A model generated the notes under the pieces. It worked only from the letters and a program-made list of their open reading frames with translations, did not search any database and was not told the DNA's origin. Shown here one piece after another: positions 7,973 to 14,954 of a stretch of 24,884 nucleotides of DNA (positions within the stretch are counted from its first letter, which is position 1; each line of letters opens with the position of its first letter). The position numbers and the translations under genes are program-made. The stretch comes from a virus, in the IMG/VR virus record IMGVR_UViG_3300006735_000233, positions 1 to 24,884 of that record, one strand, 5' to 3'.

Positions 7973-9109
7973 CTACCAAAACATAAGATATGCGTCACCA
8001 ACTCTTGAAAGAACATATTGTTTCATTCTTTTAAAAGCAAAATCTAAATCATTTAATAAAATTTCAATGTCCTCTGTGCCAGTATAAATTCTTAAATATT
8101 GACCAGACGGCACATAACTTGATTTTAATTTTCTAATTTTAGATACGTCTGTTGTTGCTAATAAACTATGATTCCCCCCCCACGAAGTGCCTATTTTAAA
8201 TATCTTACAATTATTTACTAATTCATTTACAGCTTCTTTTGAAATATTATCTTTAAACTCCACAGCAAAAACACCAGAAGCACCTTTAAAATATTTTTTC
8301 CATACTTGATAATCTGGATGACTTTCTAAAGCAGGGTGAATGACTTGTTTTATTTCTTCTTTACTTTCTAAAAACTTTGCTATTTCAATACTATTATTAG
8401 ATGATTTTTTTAATCTAATAGACAATGTATCTAAACCTCTTAGAACTAAATAAGCATCATCAGAACTAACACATATTCCACTGTTTCTGCACCATCTTTG
8501 TAGTTCTGATAAATATTTTTTGTTAGCTAAAGTCACACCCATCAATACATCCGAATGACCTGAGGCGTATTTACTTATAGCTTCAATAACAATATCAGCA
8601 CCAAAATCAAATGGATTTAAATATAAAGCAGTTGCCCAAGTATTATCTACAATGGATTTTAAATTACGTTTTTTACAAATTCGAAGTACATTTTTTACAT
8701 CTGCTAATTCAAAGGTATATGCACCAGGACTTTCAACATAGATTGCTCTTGTATTTCTTTTTATTAAAGTTTCTAATTTTTTTAAATTTCTTGGATTATA
8801 AAAAGTAAACTCTATTTGTAGTCTAGGAAACTCTTGTTCAATGTATCTTCTTGCAGATTCTAGTACACAGTCTGGTATCAAAATATGATCTTTTGATTTT
8901 AAAATTGACATCAATGCTACTGTTATAGAAGTCATACCAGAAGGTGTTAAAACGCAACCATGTGCATTATAAAGATTAGACAAACGATTAATTAATAAAT
9001 TAGTTGTTGGTGTACCCTCTCTTCCATATTTATTTTTAGTTCTAAAATCTTCCATGTTAGAACTTGTAATTGTAGTTGCTCTATGGATGGGTGGAGACAA
9101 TGTACTCAT
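7973..9109 (-). CDS. metC-like: Cystathionine beta-lyase-like PLP enzyme (MetC family)
   Basis: This 378-residue protein matches the full length of the Cys/Met-metabolism PLP family. Visible landmarks are YGREGT (28-33), the phosphate-binding loop TPSGMTS (55-61), VESPGAYTFE (125-134), the pyridine-nitrogen Asp in DNTW (155-158), and the Schiff-base lysine K180 in SKYASGHSDVLMG. RGLDTL (224-229), the substrate-side SWGG (309-312) and R340 in LRIYTG follow. GHSD after the lysine and SWGG near the C-terminus are typical of cystathionine beta-lyase rather than gamma-synthase. The expected reaction is cystathionine to homocysteine, pyruvate and ammonia, though C-S lyases of this fold are promiscuous. 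Its ATG overlaps the stop of the upstream oxygenase gene (ATGA). It is not a standard phage gene. An eight-G run encodes part of SWGG. Confidence 0.9.
   Translation of the reverse strand: MSTLSPPIHRATTITSSNMEDFRTKNKYGREGTPTTNLLINRLSNLYNAHGCVLTPSGMTSITVALMSILKSKDHILIPDCVLESARRYIEQEFPRLQIEFTFYNPRNLKKLETLIKRNTRAIYVESPGAYTFELADVKNVLRICKKRNLKSIVDNTWATALYLNPFDFGADIVIEAISKYASGHSDVLMGVTLANKKYLSELQRWCRNSGICVSSDDAYLVLRGLDTLSIRLKKSSNNSIEIAKFLESKEEIKQVIHPALESHPDYQVWKKYFKGASGVFAVEFKDNISKEAVNELVNNCKIFKIGTSWGGNHSLLATTDVSKIRKLKSSYVPSGQYLRIYTGTEDIEILLNDLDFAFKRMKQYVLSRVGDAYLMFW
8174..8181. repeat. Homopolymer C8 (G8 on the coding strand) inside the metC-like gene
   Basis: Eight consecutive C on the plus strand read TCG-TGG-GGG-GGG-AAT on the coding strand and encode Ser-Trp-Gly-Gly-Asn. 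No other G/C run of this length was noticed in this AT-rich window. The tract is currently in frame. Confidence 0.7.
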
Positions 9110-9687
9110 GGAATTTGAACATCTACTTTAATATTACCTGAACATATTACACTATCTCGACCAAAAGATCTGTGTGGCAACCAACCTGGAAATAGTATTA
9201 TATCTCCTTCTTGAACTGTTATTTCATGTTCTTTATTTTCTGCTATAAATAAAATTTTTCTAATATCATCACATTTTAAATACCAAACAAAACTATAATA
9301 ACCAGGTGCAGATCGATGTGTATGTAATTCAAAATGTGTTTGTTCTGTAAACTCAGTCATCCACATATCCATCATATCCATGTTTTTCGGATATCTTACA
9401 ATAGCGTCTCTTAAACTAGTGCAGTAATGAGTGCAATCAACAAACAAGTCTAACAACACATTTGAAATATATGGTTTAATGTATTTATCTTGTATTTCTA
9501 TAATTTGATGTAAGTCCATTTTACTAAAAAACTTTGGCTCAACACAAGATCTTACTTTATTATTTACTACATATTCATTCTGTATGGGATATTTTTTTAC
9601 ATCATCAATAAAAGACTTGTTAATACTTCTTGTTATTTTACCAAGAGCTATTTTTGTAGGTGTCATTATTGAATATACGGAGTTCAT
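9106..9687 (-). CDS. 2OG-Fe(II) oxygenase-like protein (2OG-FeII_Oxy_5-like) (cassette)
   Basis: This is a 193-residue protein. Its ATG overlaps the stop of the QueC-like gene (ATGA), and its own stop overlaps the metC-like start in the same way. The motif HFELHTHRSAPGYYSFVWYL (118-137) supplies the first metal histidine (H122 or H124). EGDIILFPGWLPHRS (160-174) supplies the distal one (H172). The H-x-H with a following Ser/Gly/Tyr strand, and the FPGWLPH strand, resemble the putative 2OG-Fe(II) oxygenase family PF13759 found in cyanophages and pelagiphages. Residues 1-80 are a helical N-terminal part without clear motifs. The substrate is unknown; a cupin-like non-catalytic role cannot be excluded because the acidic ligand is not obvious. 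Confidence 0.82.
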   Translation of the reverse strand: MNSVYSIMTPTKIALGKITRSINKSFIDDVKKYPIQNEYVVNNKVRSCVEPKFFSKMDLHQIIEIQDKYIKPYISNVLLDLFVDCTHYCTSLRDAIVRYPKNMDMMDMWMTEFTEQTHFELHTHRSAPGYYSFVWYLKCDDIRKILFIAENKEHEITVQEGDIILFPGWLPHRSFGRDSVICSGNIKVDVQIP

Positions 9688-10370
9688 AATGGATTACCTT
9701 CTTTATCAATAATACCATATTTTTTATGTGATTTACATTTAGGACATATATCACAAGTCCAATCACCTGAGTTACAACTTCTAACTAATTTTTTTAAATC
9801 CATTTCCAAAGAATCCCAAGATTCTTTTTTGTTTTTAAAACTATCTATGCCAGTGCCTTTGTAAATTGTAGCTGGAGTGCAATACTGAATATCTTGATTA
9901 GTGCCTCTATTTCCTACATCCAAAAAATATTGAAAGTTTTCGTGAGTGAAATATCCAGGATAAGTGCCTAAACCATAAAAATCATCAGGGTTGTATCTAT
10001 CTTTTAAGATATCGTCAGAAAAAGTAAAATGCCCTATCCACATTTTTTTTATTCCATAAGTATTACAGAACTGAGAAGCAAAAAAAGCACCCCATTGATT
10101 ATCAGAACCAAAATAACTGCGTTCATCATGCTCGTCTAAAGTTGTTAACACAGTGGCTTGTGAATACTCAAAGTCACCATATTTTTCTCTCACATATTTA
10201 AGAACATTATTCGCTGCAATGTTTTGTAATCTAATTCTTGGTTGTGCTCTTTTTGCCCAACCCATTTCAATATAAAGCACTCTTACTTTTTTCTTTTCTT
10301 GCAAAAAGTGTTTTAGTAATACTGTGCTATCTATACCCCCTGAGAAAAGAAGTAATTCTGTATCACTCAT
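9684..10370 (-). CDS. queC-like: QueC-like PP-loop ATPase with Cys4 zinc site (cassette)
   Basis: This is a 228-residue protein, the usual length for QueC (7-cyano-7-deazaguanine synthase). The N-terminus has the PP-loop SGGIDS (10-15) that binds and cleaves ATP to AMP and pyrophosphate. The C-terminus has C199-x6-C206-x2-C209-x2-C212, like the zinc-binding cysteine cluster of QueC. Between them, WIGHFTFSDD (111-120) lies where QueC has its substrate loop, but the match there is weak. True QueC converts 7-carboxy-7-deazaguanine to preQ0. No queD, queE, folE or transglycosylase gene is in the window, so the substrate may differ. QueC-like proteins also occur in antiphage operons (QatC, type IV CBASS), so the fold is used outside queuosine synthesis. 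It is coupled to the downstream oxygenase by an ATGA overlap. Confidence 0.85.
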   Translation of the reverse strand: MSDTELLLFSGGIDSTVLLKHFLQEKKKVRVLYIEMGWAKRAQPRIRLQNIAANNVLKYVREKYGDFEYSQATVLTTLDEHDERSYFGSDNQWGAFFASQFCNTYGIKKMWIGHFTFSDDILKDRYNPDDFYGLGTYPGYFTHENFQYFLDVGNRGTNQDIQYCTPATIYKGTGIDSFKNKKESWDSLEMDLKKLVRSCNSGDWTCDICPKCKSHKKYGIIDKEGNPL

Positions 10371-10375
10371 ATAAA

Positions 10376-11011
10376 CTAACCCTTTGGAAAATTTTCAGAA
10401 ATAAGAGTGGGTCTTGAATATGCTCTGTCATTAATATACTCAAGTCTTGGTCCTGCTCCAAAGTAATTTATATTAATAGTTATTCTAAAAGGAACATTAG
10501 TTGGCGAGGAGCTTGAATGTGGTGTTGCTGCATTAAAAATCAACAATCTGTTTTCTATGGCTTCTATCTCTGTGCCATCTGCCATGTAAGTTGGAGCATC
10601 ACACGCAGTCACATAAAACAAAGCTCCTTGATGAAACATTTCATAATCTATATGTGGTGCGTGTATATTATGAGCTCCTGTTCTAACATACAAGTTAGCT
10701 TTAATTCTCATCAAAGCATTAATATGTATTTTGGATGTCAAGTTTATAAATGGATTTATATCAACATCTTTTCTCCATTGATCTGTTGCATAGTCTTGGA
10801 CATTAAATATAAGTTTAGCAAGATAAAAGTCTTCATTTGATGTATCGTATGCATTTATTTTTTGACTTACATTCCAACCCATTCCTGTAGTCATATAATC
10901 CTTCAACAAACCAAAATCTTGCAACGGAAGAAAATTGTCCCACACAGCATAATAACAGTCACCAAAGGTGCTAAACTCGCTACACTTTTTTGTAAATTCA
11001 TTTTTATCCAT
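10376..11011 (-). CDS. 2OG-Fe(II) oxygenase-like protein with HxD...H...R (cassette)
   Basis: This is a 211-residue protein with an AAGGA ribosome-binding site nine bases before the ATG. The facial triad is easily placed: H120-I-D122 in HAPHIDYE and H165 in NAATPHSSSSP. R176 in FRITININYF is the expected 2-oxoglutarate-binding arginine. The strand FHQGALFYVTACDAPTYM between them fits the double-stranded beta-helix. Families with this layout are common in marine phages, where they are annotated only as oxygenases. It differs strongly from the other four in the cassette, so a simple local duplication is unlikely. The substrate is unknown. Confidence 0.87.
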   Translation of the reverse strand: MDKNEFTKKCSEFSTFGDCYYAVWDNFLPLQDFGLLKDYMTTGMGWNVSQKINAYDTSNEDFYLAKLIFNVQDYATDQWRKDVDINPFINLTSKIHINALMRIKANLYVRTGAHNIHAPHIDYEMFHQGALFYVTACDAPTYMADGTEIEAIENRLLIFNAATPHSSSSPTNVPFRITININYFGAGPRLEYINDRAYSRPTLISENFPKG

Positions 11012-11022
11012 ATCTATTCCTT

Positions 11023-11586
11023 TTATCTAAATGATGGACCAAGAAACCAACTCACTAGACTATACCTGATACCTTTAGTGACTGGTTGGACTCCGTGATT
11101 TAAATAAGACGGAAAGAAAACAACTGTTCCTTGTTCTCTTGCATCTTCTTGTACAAAATTTTGTTTATCGTCTGGAAACTCTAACTGACCACCTTCATAA
11201 TATTCAGGTGATGTAAGTTGTGCAGACATCGATAGTTTTCTAACTGGTTGATTTGGTGGGTTTTCGTAAAAACCATCTATATGTGGTTTGTAAAAACCTT
11301 TATTTTTTTCATCATATTTAGTTAATTGAAATGTTTCTGGTTCTATTAAAGTAAATTGATAAAATTCTTTGTTAACTCTATCTACTAATTCAAGTATTGG
11401 TTTATATAGTTCAAAATATTTAAGGCTACCATTAAAAAAACAAATTTCACTATCTCTTATTTTTTTGTTTACCTCGCCATCTCCAATACTACCTTTGAAA
11501 ACCATCTCATTTTTTTGTAGCTTAATTATGTTCTCACAAAATTCTGAAGATAGTGCTTTTTTTGCTACAATTATGTTTCTTTTCAT
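11023..11586 (-). CDS. PKHD-type 2OG-Fe(II) oxygenase / prolyl hydroxylase-like protein (cassette)
   Basis: This 187-residue protein shows the classic PKHD/PiuC-type signature. H102-I-D104 sits in YKPHIDGF and the turn EGGQLEF at 131-137. VVFFPSYLNHGVQPVTKGIR (155-174) holds H164, and R174 precedes YSLVSWFLGP. All residues for Fe(II) and 2-oxoglutarate binding are present, so it should be catalytically competent. Members of this family hydroxylate proline or related residues in proteins, or act in iron-linked processes; the target here is unknown. Its ATG overlaps the stop of the first cassette gene (ATGA), so the two are translated together. Confidence 0.9.
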   Translation of the reverse strand: MKRNIIVAKKALSSEFCENIIKLQKNEMVFKGSIGDGEVNKKIRDSEICFFNGSLKYFELYKPILELVDRVNKEFYQFTLIEPETFQLTKYDEKNKGFYKPHIDGFYENPPNQPVRKLSMSAQLTSPEYYEGGQLEFPDDKQNFVQEDAREQGTVVFFPSYLNHGVQPVTKGIRYSLVSWFLGPSFR

Positions 11587-12122
11587 TGTGTGACTGCCGT
11601 GTCATGGTATAAATCTGGTCTTTTGTCGTACTTATATTCTGGATAATATTGACCATCTTTTTCTATATAATGAAGAAAGACTTGACGATGCCAATCATAT
11701 TTAAGTTCGTGTCTCCAATGCTCTTGAACACAACCATTATATATAACACCCTCACCAACATTTAACTTAAAAATTTCATCCTCTACATTTATCGACCATA
11801 TATCTTCTTTGTGAGAGGCATCTATACAAAGAGTTACACTCACTTCACAACTGGGTCTATCTTTGTGAGGTGGACAATCTTGTGTTTTAAAATAAGTTCT
11901 CCAAAAAGAATAGGTTGGCACTAATTCTTTTCCATAAGATTCTTCTATTTTTGGTTTAATAAAATTTAGTAAATTTTCAAAAACTGGATCAGCGTACACA
12001 CTTTTTGATCCAGCAAACATTTCATCTTTACTTGGTTGTATTTGATTTTCTACATGTGCCATATGCATAGACAAACATCTAGCATGGTCTTGTTCTAAAA
12101 GTTTTAATTTTTTATTGATCAT
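11583..12122 (-). CDS. 2OG-Fe(II) oxygenase-like protein, first gene of the cassette
   Basis: This is a 179-residue protein. The metal pair is probably H86-K-D88 in PPHKDRPSCEVSVTL. The distal histidine lies in GCVQEHWRHEL (H135 or H138). HRQVFLHYIEKDGQYYPEY (145 onward) gives the end of the beta-helix and a candidate 2-oxoglutarate-binding Arg (R146). The pattern HxD, then a CID...W strand, then GEGVIYNG is typical of phage and marine bacterial 2OG oxygenases of unknown substrate. The gene starts after a 52-base gap. Its ribosome-binding site (AAGG) lies at the edge of a hairpin. The leader AAGGTAGCAAAAG is nearly the same as the one before the gene at 17058-17777. Confidence 0.86.
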   Translation of the reverse strand: MINKKLKLLEQDHARCLSMHMAHVENQIQPSKDEMFAGSKSVYADPVFENLLNFIKPKIEESYGKELVPTYSFWRTYFKTQDCPPHKDRPSCEVSVTLCIDASHKEDIWSINVEDEIFKLNVGEGVIYNGCVQEHWRHELKYDWHRQVFLHYIEKDGQYYPEYKYDKRPDLYHDTAVTQ

Positions 12123-12132
12123 CTTTTGCTAC

Positions 12133-12152
12133 CTTATAGATAAATCTATAAG
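12133..12152 (-). promoter_or_regulatory. Hairpin overlapping the ribosome-binding site of the cassette's first gene
   Basis: On the minus strand CTTATAGA-TTTA-TCTATAAG forms a perfect 8-bp stem with a 4-base loop. The last A-A-G of the right arm is part of the AAGG Shine-Dalgarno before the ATG at 12122, so folding could hide it. The stem is AT-rich and weak. A TTGACT at 12166-12171 followed by TATAGA with a short 15-base spacer could be a promoter, but this is only a weak match. The gap holds nothing else. Confidence 0.35.
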
Positions 12153-12174
12153 AAATAAAGATATAAGTCAAACA

Positions 12175-12555
12175 TTATGACCAAGGAAAAGAAGCTACGA
12201 AATTACCATCAGAATCATTACTGCCTTTAGGAGAAGAGCCATTAACTTTTTCTTGAAAGTCAATATCAGCCTCTATCTCTGCTTTAATATTTGCTAGTAT
12301 TGAAGAATCTATTCTGTTTTCAACCCATGTCTTAACATCTGCTTCTTTAACAGATCCATATGCAGTAAAGCTACTATCTATATTGTCTACATTCATGTCT
12401 AAATCAAAACCACCTTCAGCAGATATGCTACCAATTGTTTCACTAGTTCCTGTCAATGTTGCATCAACCCTAAGTATAGCATCAGTGTAAGTTTTTCCAC
12501 TTTTTGTAATATTTTTTGTGTATAATTTATTTATTTTCCAAGCATATGTTGCCAT
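12175..12555 (-). CDS. Small tail-region protein starting MATYAWKI, unknown function
   Basis: This 126-residue protein is coupled to the adhesin gene by a TAATG overlap. The beta-rich first half (MATYAWKINKLYTKN, TYTDAILRVDATLTGT) is followed by an acidic helix (VKTWVENRIDSSILANIKAE) and a Ser/Gly/Asn-rich tail ending in ASFPWS. Phage proteins with a MATYxWxI start, a beta sheet and a VxxWVE helix occur next to tail fibre genes in cyanophages and marine phages. Function is not known. Its position directly downstream of the adhesin makes a fibre partner or chaperone a reasonable guess. Confidence 0.8.
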   Translation of the reverse strand: MATYAWKINKLYTKNITKSGKTYTDAILRVDATLTGTSETIGSISAEGGFDLDMNVDNIDSSFTAYGSVKEADVKTWVENRIDSSILANIKAEIEADIDFQEKVNGSSPKGSNDSDGNFVASFPWS

Positions 12556-13859
12556 TATTCCGTGCCTCCTGAAACTGTGCCATTATTTGTAAAAGTTACG
12601 TTTGAAAATCCTTCTATTGATTTACCTGCTGCTCCAACGGCTCCAGCAGAACCACCACTAGAACCTGATGTTGATGAACTGGTGCCAGTTGTTCCTGTAG
12701 ATCCAGCAGAACCATCTGCTCCAAAATCTCCACCAGCACCTCCAGTAGCACCTGCACCACCATTTCCAGCAGAACCAGTTGATCCACTTGATCCACTTGA
12801 TCCAGAATCACCACCTGGTTGATTGTTAAAACCTCTACCTAAACCACCAGCACCACCAGCACCACCATTATGTCCAGTTACTTGTGTTTGCTGTTGTTGT
12901 GATTGTGGGTATTGTCTGTAAATAGCGTATCTTATTGATTGTCCCCAACCTTGTAATTCCATAGAAACACCTATAGGACTTGATTGCTGTTGAGGACCTC
13001 GGTAATAAGTATATTGACCTTGAGTATATGATGTAGAGTTATAAGGTAAATTAACAGTGCCTGGTGGTCCACCTCCAAATCTTGCTCTTGATCCATAAGT
13101 GTTGTTAGTTGTACCTTGATAAAGTGTAAAAGCATTTGATGCTGGACTTTGGTATGGACCAGGTGAACCATTTAATCGAACCCACATAGAAGCATTATCA
13201 CCTGGTGAATGTTGATAGGTTGGACCTTGTTGAGCAGTGGTCTGTTGTTGTTGTTGTTGAGAAAGATTGCCACCTTTACCTCCTCCTCCACCACCAGAGC
13301 CACCTCCACCTCCAGCTAGTAAACTTCCATTATTTACAAAAGTCACTGCTACAGAGGCTTTGAAAGCATCACCACCAGCAGATCCAGCAGACCCAGCACC
13401 ACTATTAGCACTTCCACCTGATCCACCTGCTCCACCAGCACCCATGATAGTTCCATTATTTGTGATAGTAATTGTACCATCACCACCACTATCTGCCTCA
13501 AGAGCATATTCAGAAGTGTTGTTTGTTCCTAAAGTTACTGAATCTGGAATGACTACATTTTTTGGATAGTCTACTCCATAATCTGTAGATCCAAACAAGT
13601 CAGATAAGTTTTGATCTGTAGCACCAGAGGAATATGTAAATGTAAAACTTTTAGCTTGATCGTAAAAATCACTTACATCTAAAGCACCACTTTCTGGAAC
13701 ACCTGCTGCATCATTTGTGGCAGGATTAGAGGGATGCTTTGCTCTAATGTTTGAGCCACCTCTGTAAAGATCGCCAAGACTGATGGCACTTGAACCACCA
13801 ACAAATTCTGTTCTTAACGCTGAAAACGATAGAGATTGTCCAGAGCTTGGTATCGTCAC
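12555..13859 (-). CDS. Gly-rich tail adhesin, gp38-like polyglycine protein
   Basis: This is a 434-residue protein starting with GTG at 13859, preceded by a full GGAGG ribosome-binding site. Residues 1-70 resemble the N-terminus of marine phage fibre proteins (SLSFSALRTEFVGGSS, ISLGDLYRGG). From about 128 it alternates strands of type TITITNNGTIMG with glycine runs at 139-164, 182-197 and 332-412, and ends with VTFTNNGTVSGG. This NNGTI/Gly-run design resembles T-even gp38-type adhesins, whose polyglycine loops pack into a sandwich and carry variable receptor-binding loops. Residues 198-330 are Gln/Tyr/Pro/Ser-rich and would be the variable part. Around 350-395 Gly falls mostly every third residue, collagen-like but nearly without Pro. 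It probably binds the host surface at the fibre tip. Confidence 0.8.
   Translation of the reverse strand: MTIPSSGQSLSFSALRTEFVGGSSAISLGDLYRGGSNIRAKHPSNPATNDAAGVPESGALDVSDFYDQAKSFTFTYSSGATDQNLSDLFGSTDYGVDYPKNVVIPDSVTLGTNNTSEYALEADSGGDGTITITNNGTIMGAGGAGGSGGSANSGAGSAGSAGGDAFKASVAVTFVNNGSLLAGGGGGSGGGGGGKGGNLSQQQQQQTTAQQGPTYQHSPGDNASMWVRLNGSPGPYQSPASNAFTLYQGTTNNTYGSRARFGGGPPGTVNLPYNSTSYTQGQYTYYRGPQQQSSPIGVSMELQGWGQSIRYAIYRQYPQSQQQQTQVTGHNGGAGGAGGLGRGFNNQPGGDSGSSGSSGSTGSAGNGGAGATGGAGGDFGADGSAGSTGTTGTSSSTSGSSGGSAGAVGAAGKSIEGFSNVTFTNNGTVSGGTE
13243..13259. repeat. Short (TTG)n tract encoding a Gln run in the adhesin
   Basis: The tract reads as five uninterrupted TTG units plus a partial one (CAA on the coding strand) and encodes six Gln at about residues 201-206 of the adhesin. 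A related Gln-rich stretch, QSQQQQ, is coded near 12890. In-frame slippage here would change loop length without breaking the gene. Confidence 0.6.
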
Positions 13860-13862
13860 CGA

Positions 13863-14954
13863 TTAACCTCCGTTAATAATTTGTTGCTTAAGCTGTTTTA
13901 ATTCATTGCTAAGTTCTTTGACTGCTTCCATCAAAACTGCTGTTAACTTACCGTAGTCTACAGATTTTGTTTGCATCTCATCATCTGCTGTTAACACTAT
14001 TTCTGGTACAATAGTTTCCATATCTTGTGCTAGAACACCAACTTGAGTTTTAGCATTTTCAACATCGTTTCTTTTGTAATAAATACCTTGCATCCTCATA
14101 ACTTTTTCTAAGGCATTATCAATAGGACTTATGTCTGTCTTTAATCTTTTATCAGAAAACGCAGTTACATCATTATTAAATGTTGCAGCACCTGCAGCAG
14201 ACATATCTATTGTTAAAGCAGTTATTTCACTTGTTGAATCTTGTCCTTTAATAATAAAGTCTTTATCGTCAACATCTGTGGCTATTACAAAATCACTTGA
14301 GGAATTTATAAATTTTGCGATTGTTGTGCCACCATCCTTAAAAATAATGTCTGCACCATCTGCATCTAAAGTGATATCTCCAGCAGAATCAAGTGTAATA
14401 GGATTTGCTGCTATTGTTACTCCAGTTGTACCATCATGTGTTAATGTTACATCATTGTCAGCACCCATGTTTAATATAGCAGAATCTGAGGTTAAACTTA
14501 GATCGTCTTGAACTTTTAAATCAACTACTGATAAAGACGCAAAAGCATCAGCGACTGCTGCTCCACTTCCTGCACCATCTAAATAAACTGCTTTAGCATC
14601 TCCAGGAGGAATAGTTACATTAGCACCACTACCTTGTGATATAATTATATTTTGTGATCCACTTGTTCCGTTTTCAATAATATGCACTCTTTTCATCGTA
14701 TTTGGACCGATAGTGATTGTGCATGCTGAATCTAATGTACCAGTATATTTAATATACATCGCTCTACCAGCATCACTAGCTCCATCTGCTATTGTACTTG
14801 TATGAGTATCAGCATTTGTCGTTATGGCTTCTGTGCCAAATCCAAGTGCTTCACCAATTAATTCTAAATTTGTATTTGTTGATGTACCCCAAGTTCCAGA
14901 TTCGTCACCTGTGGCTATCTCTTTCAACCTTAAATTATTAACATATGTTGCCAT
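13863..14954 (-). CDS. Tail fibre protein with C-terminal S74 intramolecular chaperone domain
   Basis: This is a 363-residue protein. The N-terminus (MATYVNNLRLKEIATGDESG, then TWGTSTNTN) is a common start of marine phage fibres. The middle is made of Asp/Thr/Ile beta repeats (SAGDITLDADGADIIFKDGG) that form trimeric shafts. The C-terminus from residue 267 is a Peptidase S74 chaperone: S267-D-K-R-L-K272 gives the Ser/Lys dyad. QVGVLAQDMETIVPEIV, DYGKLTAVLMEAVKEL and a terminal coiled coil follow. In this family the domain guides trimerisation and then cuts itself off just before the Ser. The start overlaps the stop of the upstream gene (TAATG). The gene lies between the repeat protein and the adhesin. 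Confidence 0.92.
   Translation of the reverse strand: MATYVNNLRLKEIATGDESGTWGTSTNTNLELIGEALGFGTEAITTNADTHTSTIADGASDAGRAMYIKYTGTLDSACTITIGPNTMKRVHIIENGTSGSQNIIISQGSGANVTIPPGDAKAVYLDGAGSGAAVADAFASLSVVDLKVQDDLSLTSDSAILNMGADNDVTLTHDGTTGVTIAANPITLDSAGDITLDADGADIIFKDGGTTIAKFINSSSDFVIATDVDDKDFIIKGQDSTSEITALTIDMSAAGAATFNNDVTAFSDKRLKTDISPIDNALEKVMRMQGIYYKRNDVENAKTQVGVLAQDMETIVPEIVLTADDEMQTKSVDYGKLTAVLMEAVKELSNELKQLKQQIINGG

Noticed and set aside
7373-12122. Cassette as an antiphage defence or superinfection-exclusion system
   Set aside because: Only the QueC-like protein recalls defence operons; there is no effector, nuclease, pore-former or sensor gene, and the setting is late structural.
12614-13171. 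Minus-strand frames 12614-12814 and 12971-13171
   Set aside because: They are out-of-frame shadows of the Gly-rich adhesin gene, with repetitive Val/Gln/Leu composition and no leader.
13243-13259. TTG repeats as part of a CRISPR-like array
   Set aside because: Simple triplet repeat inside a coding region with no spacers.
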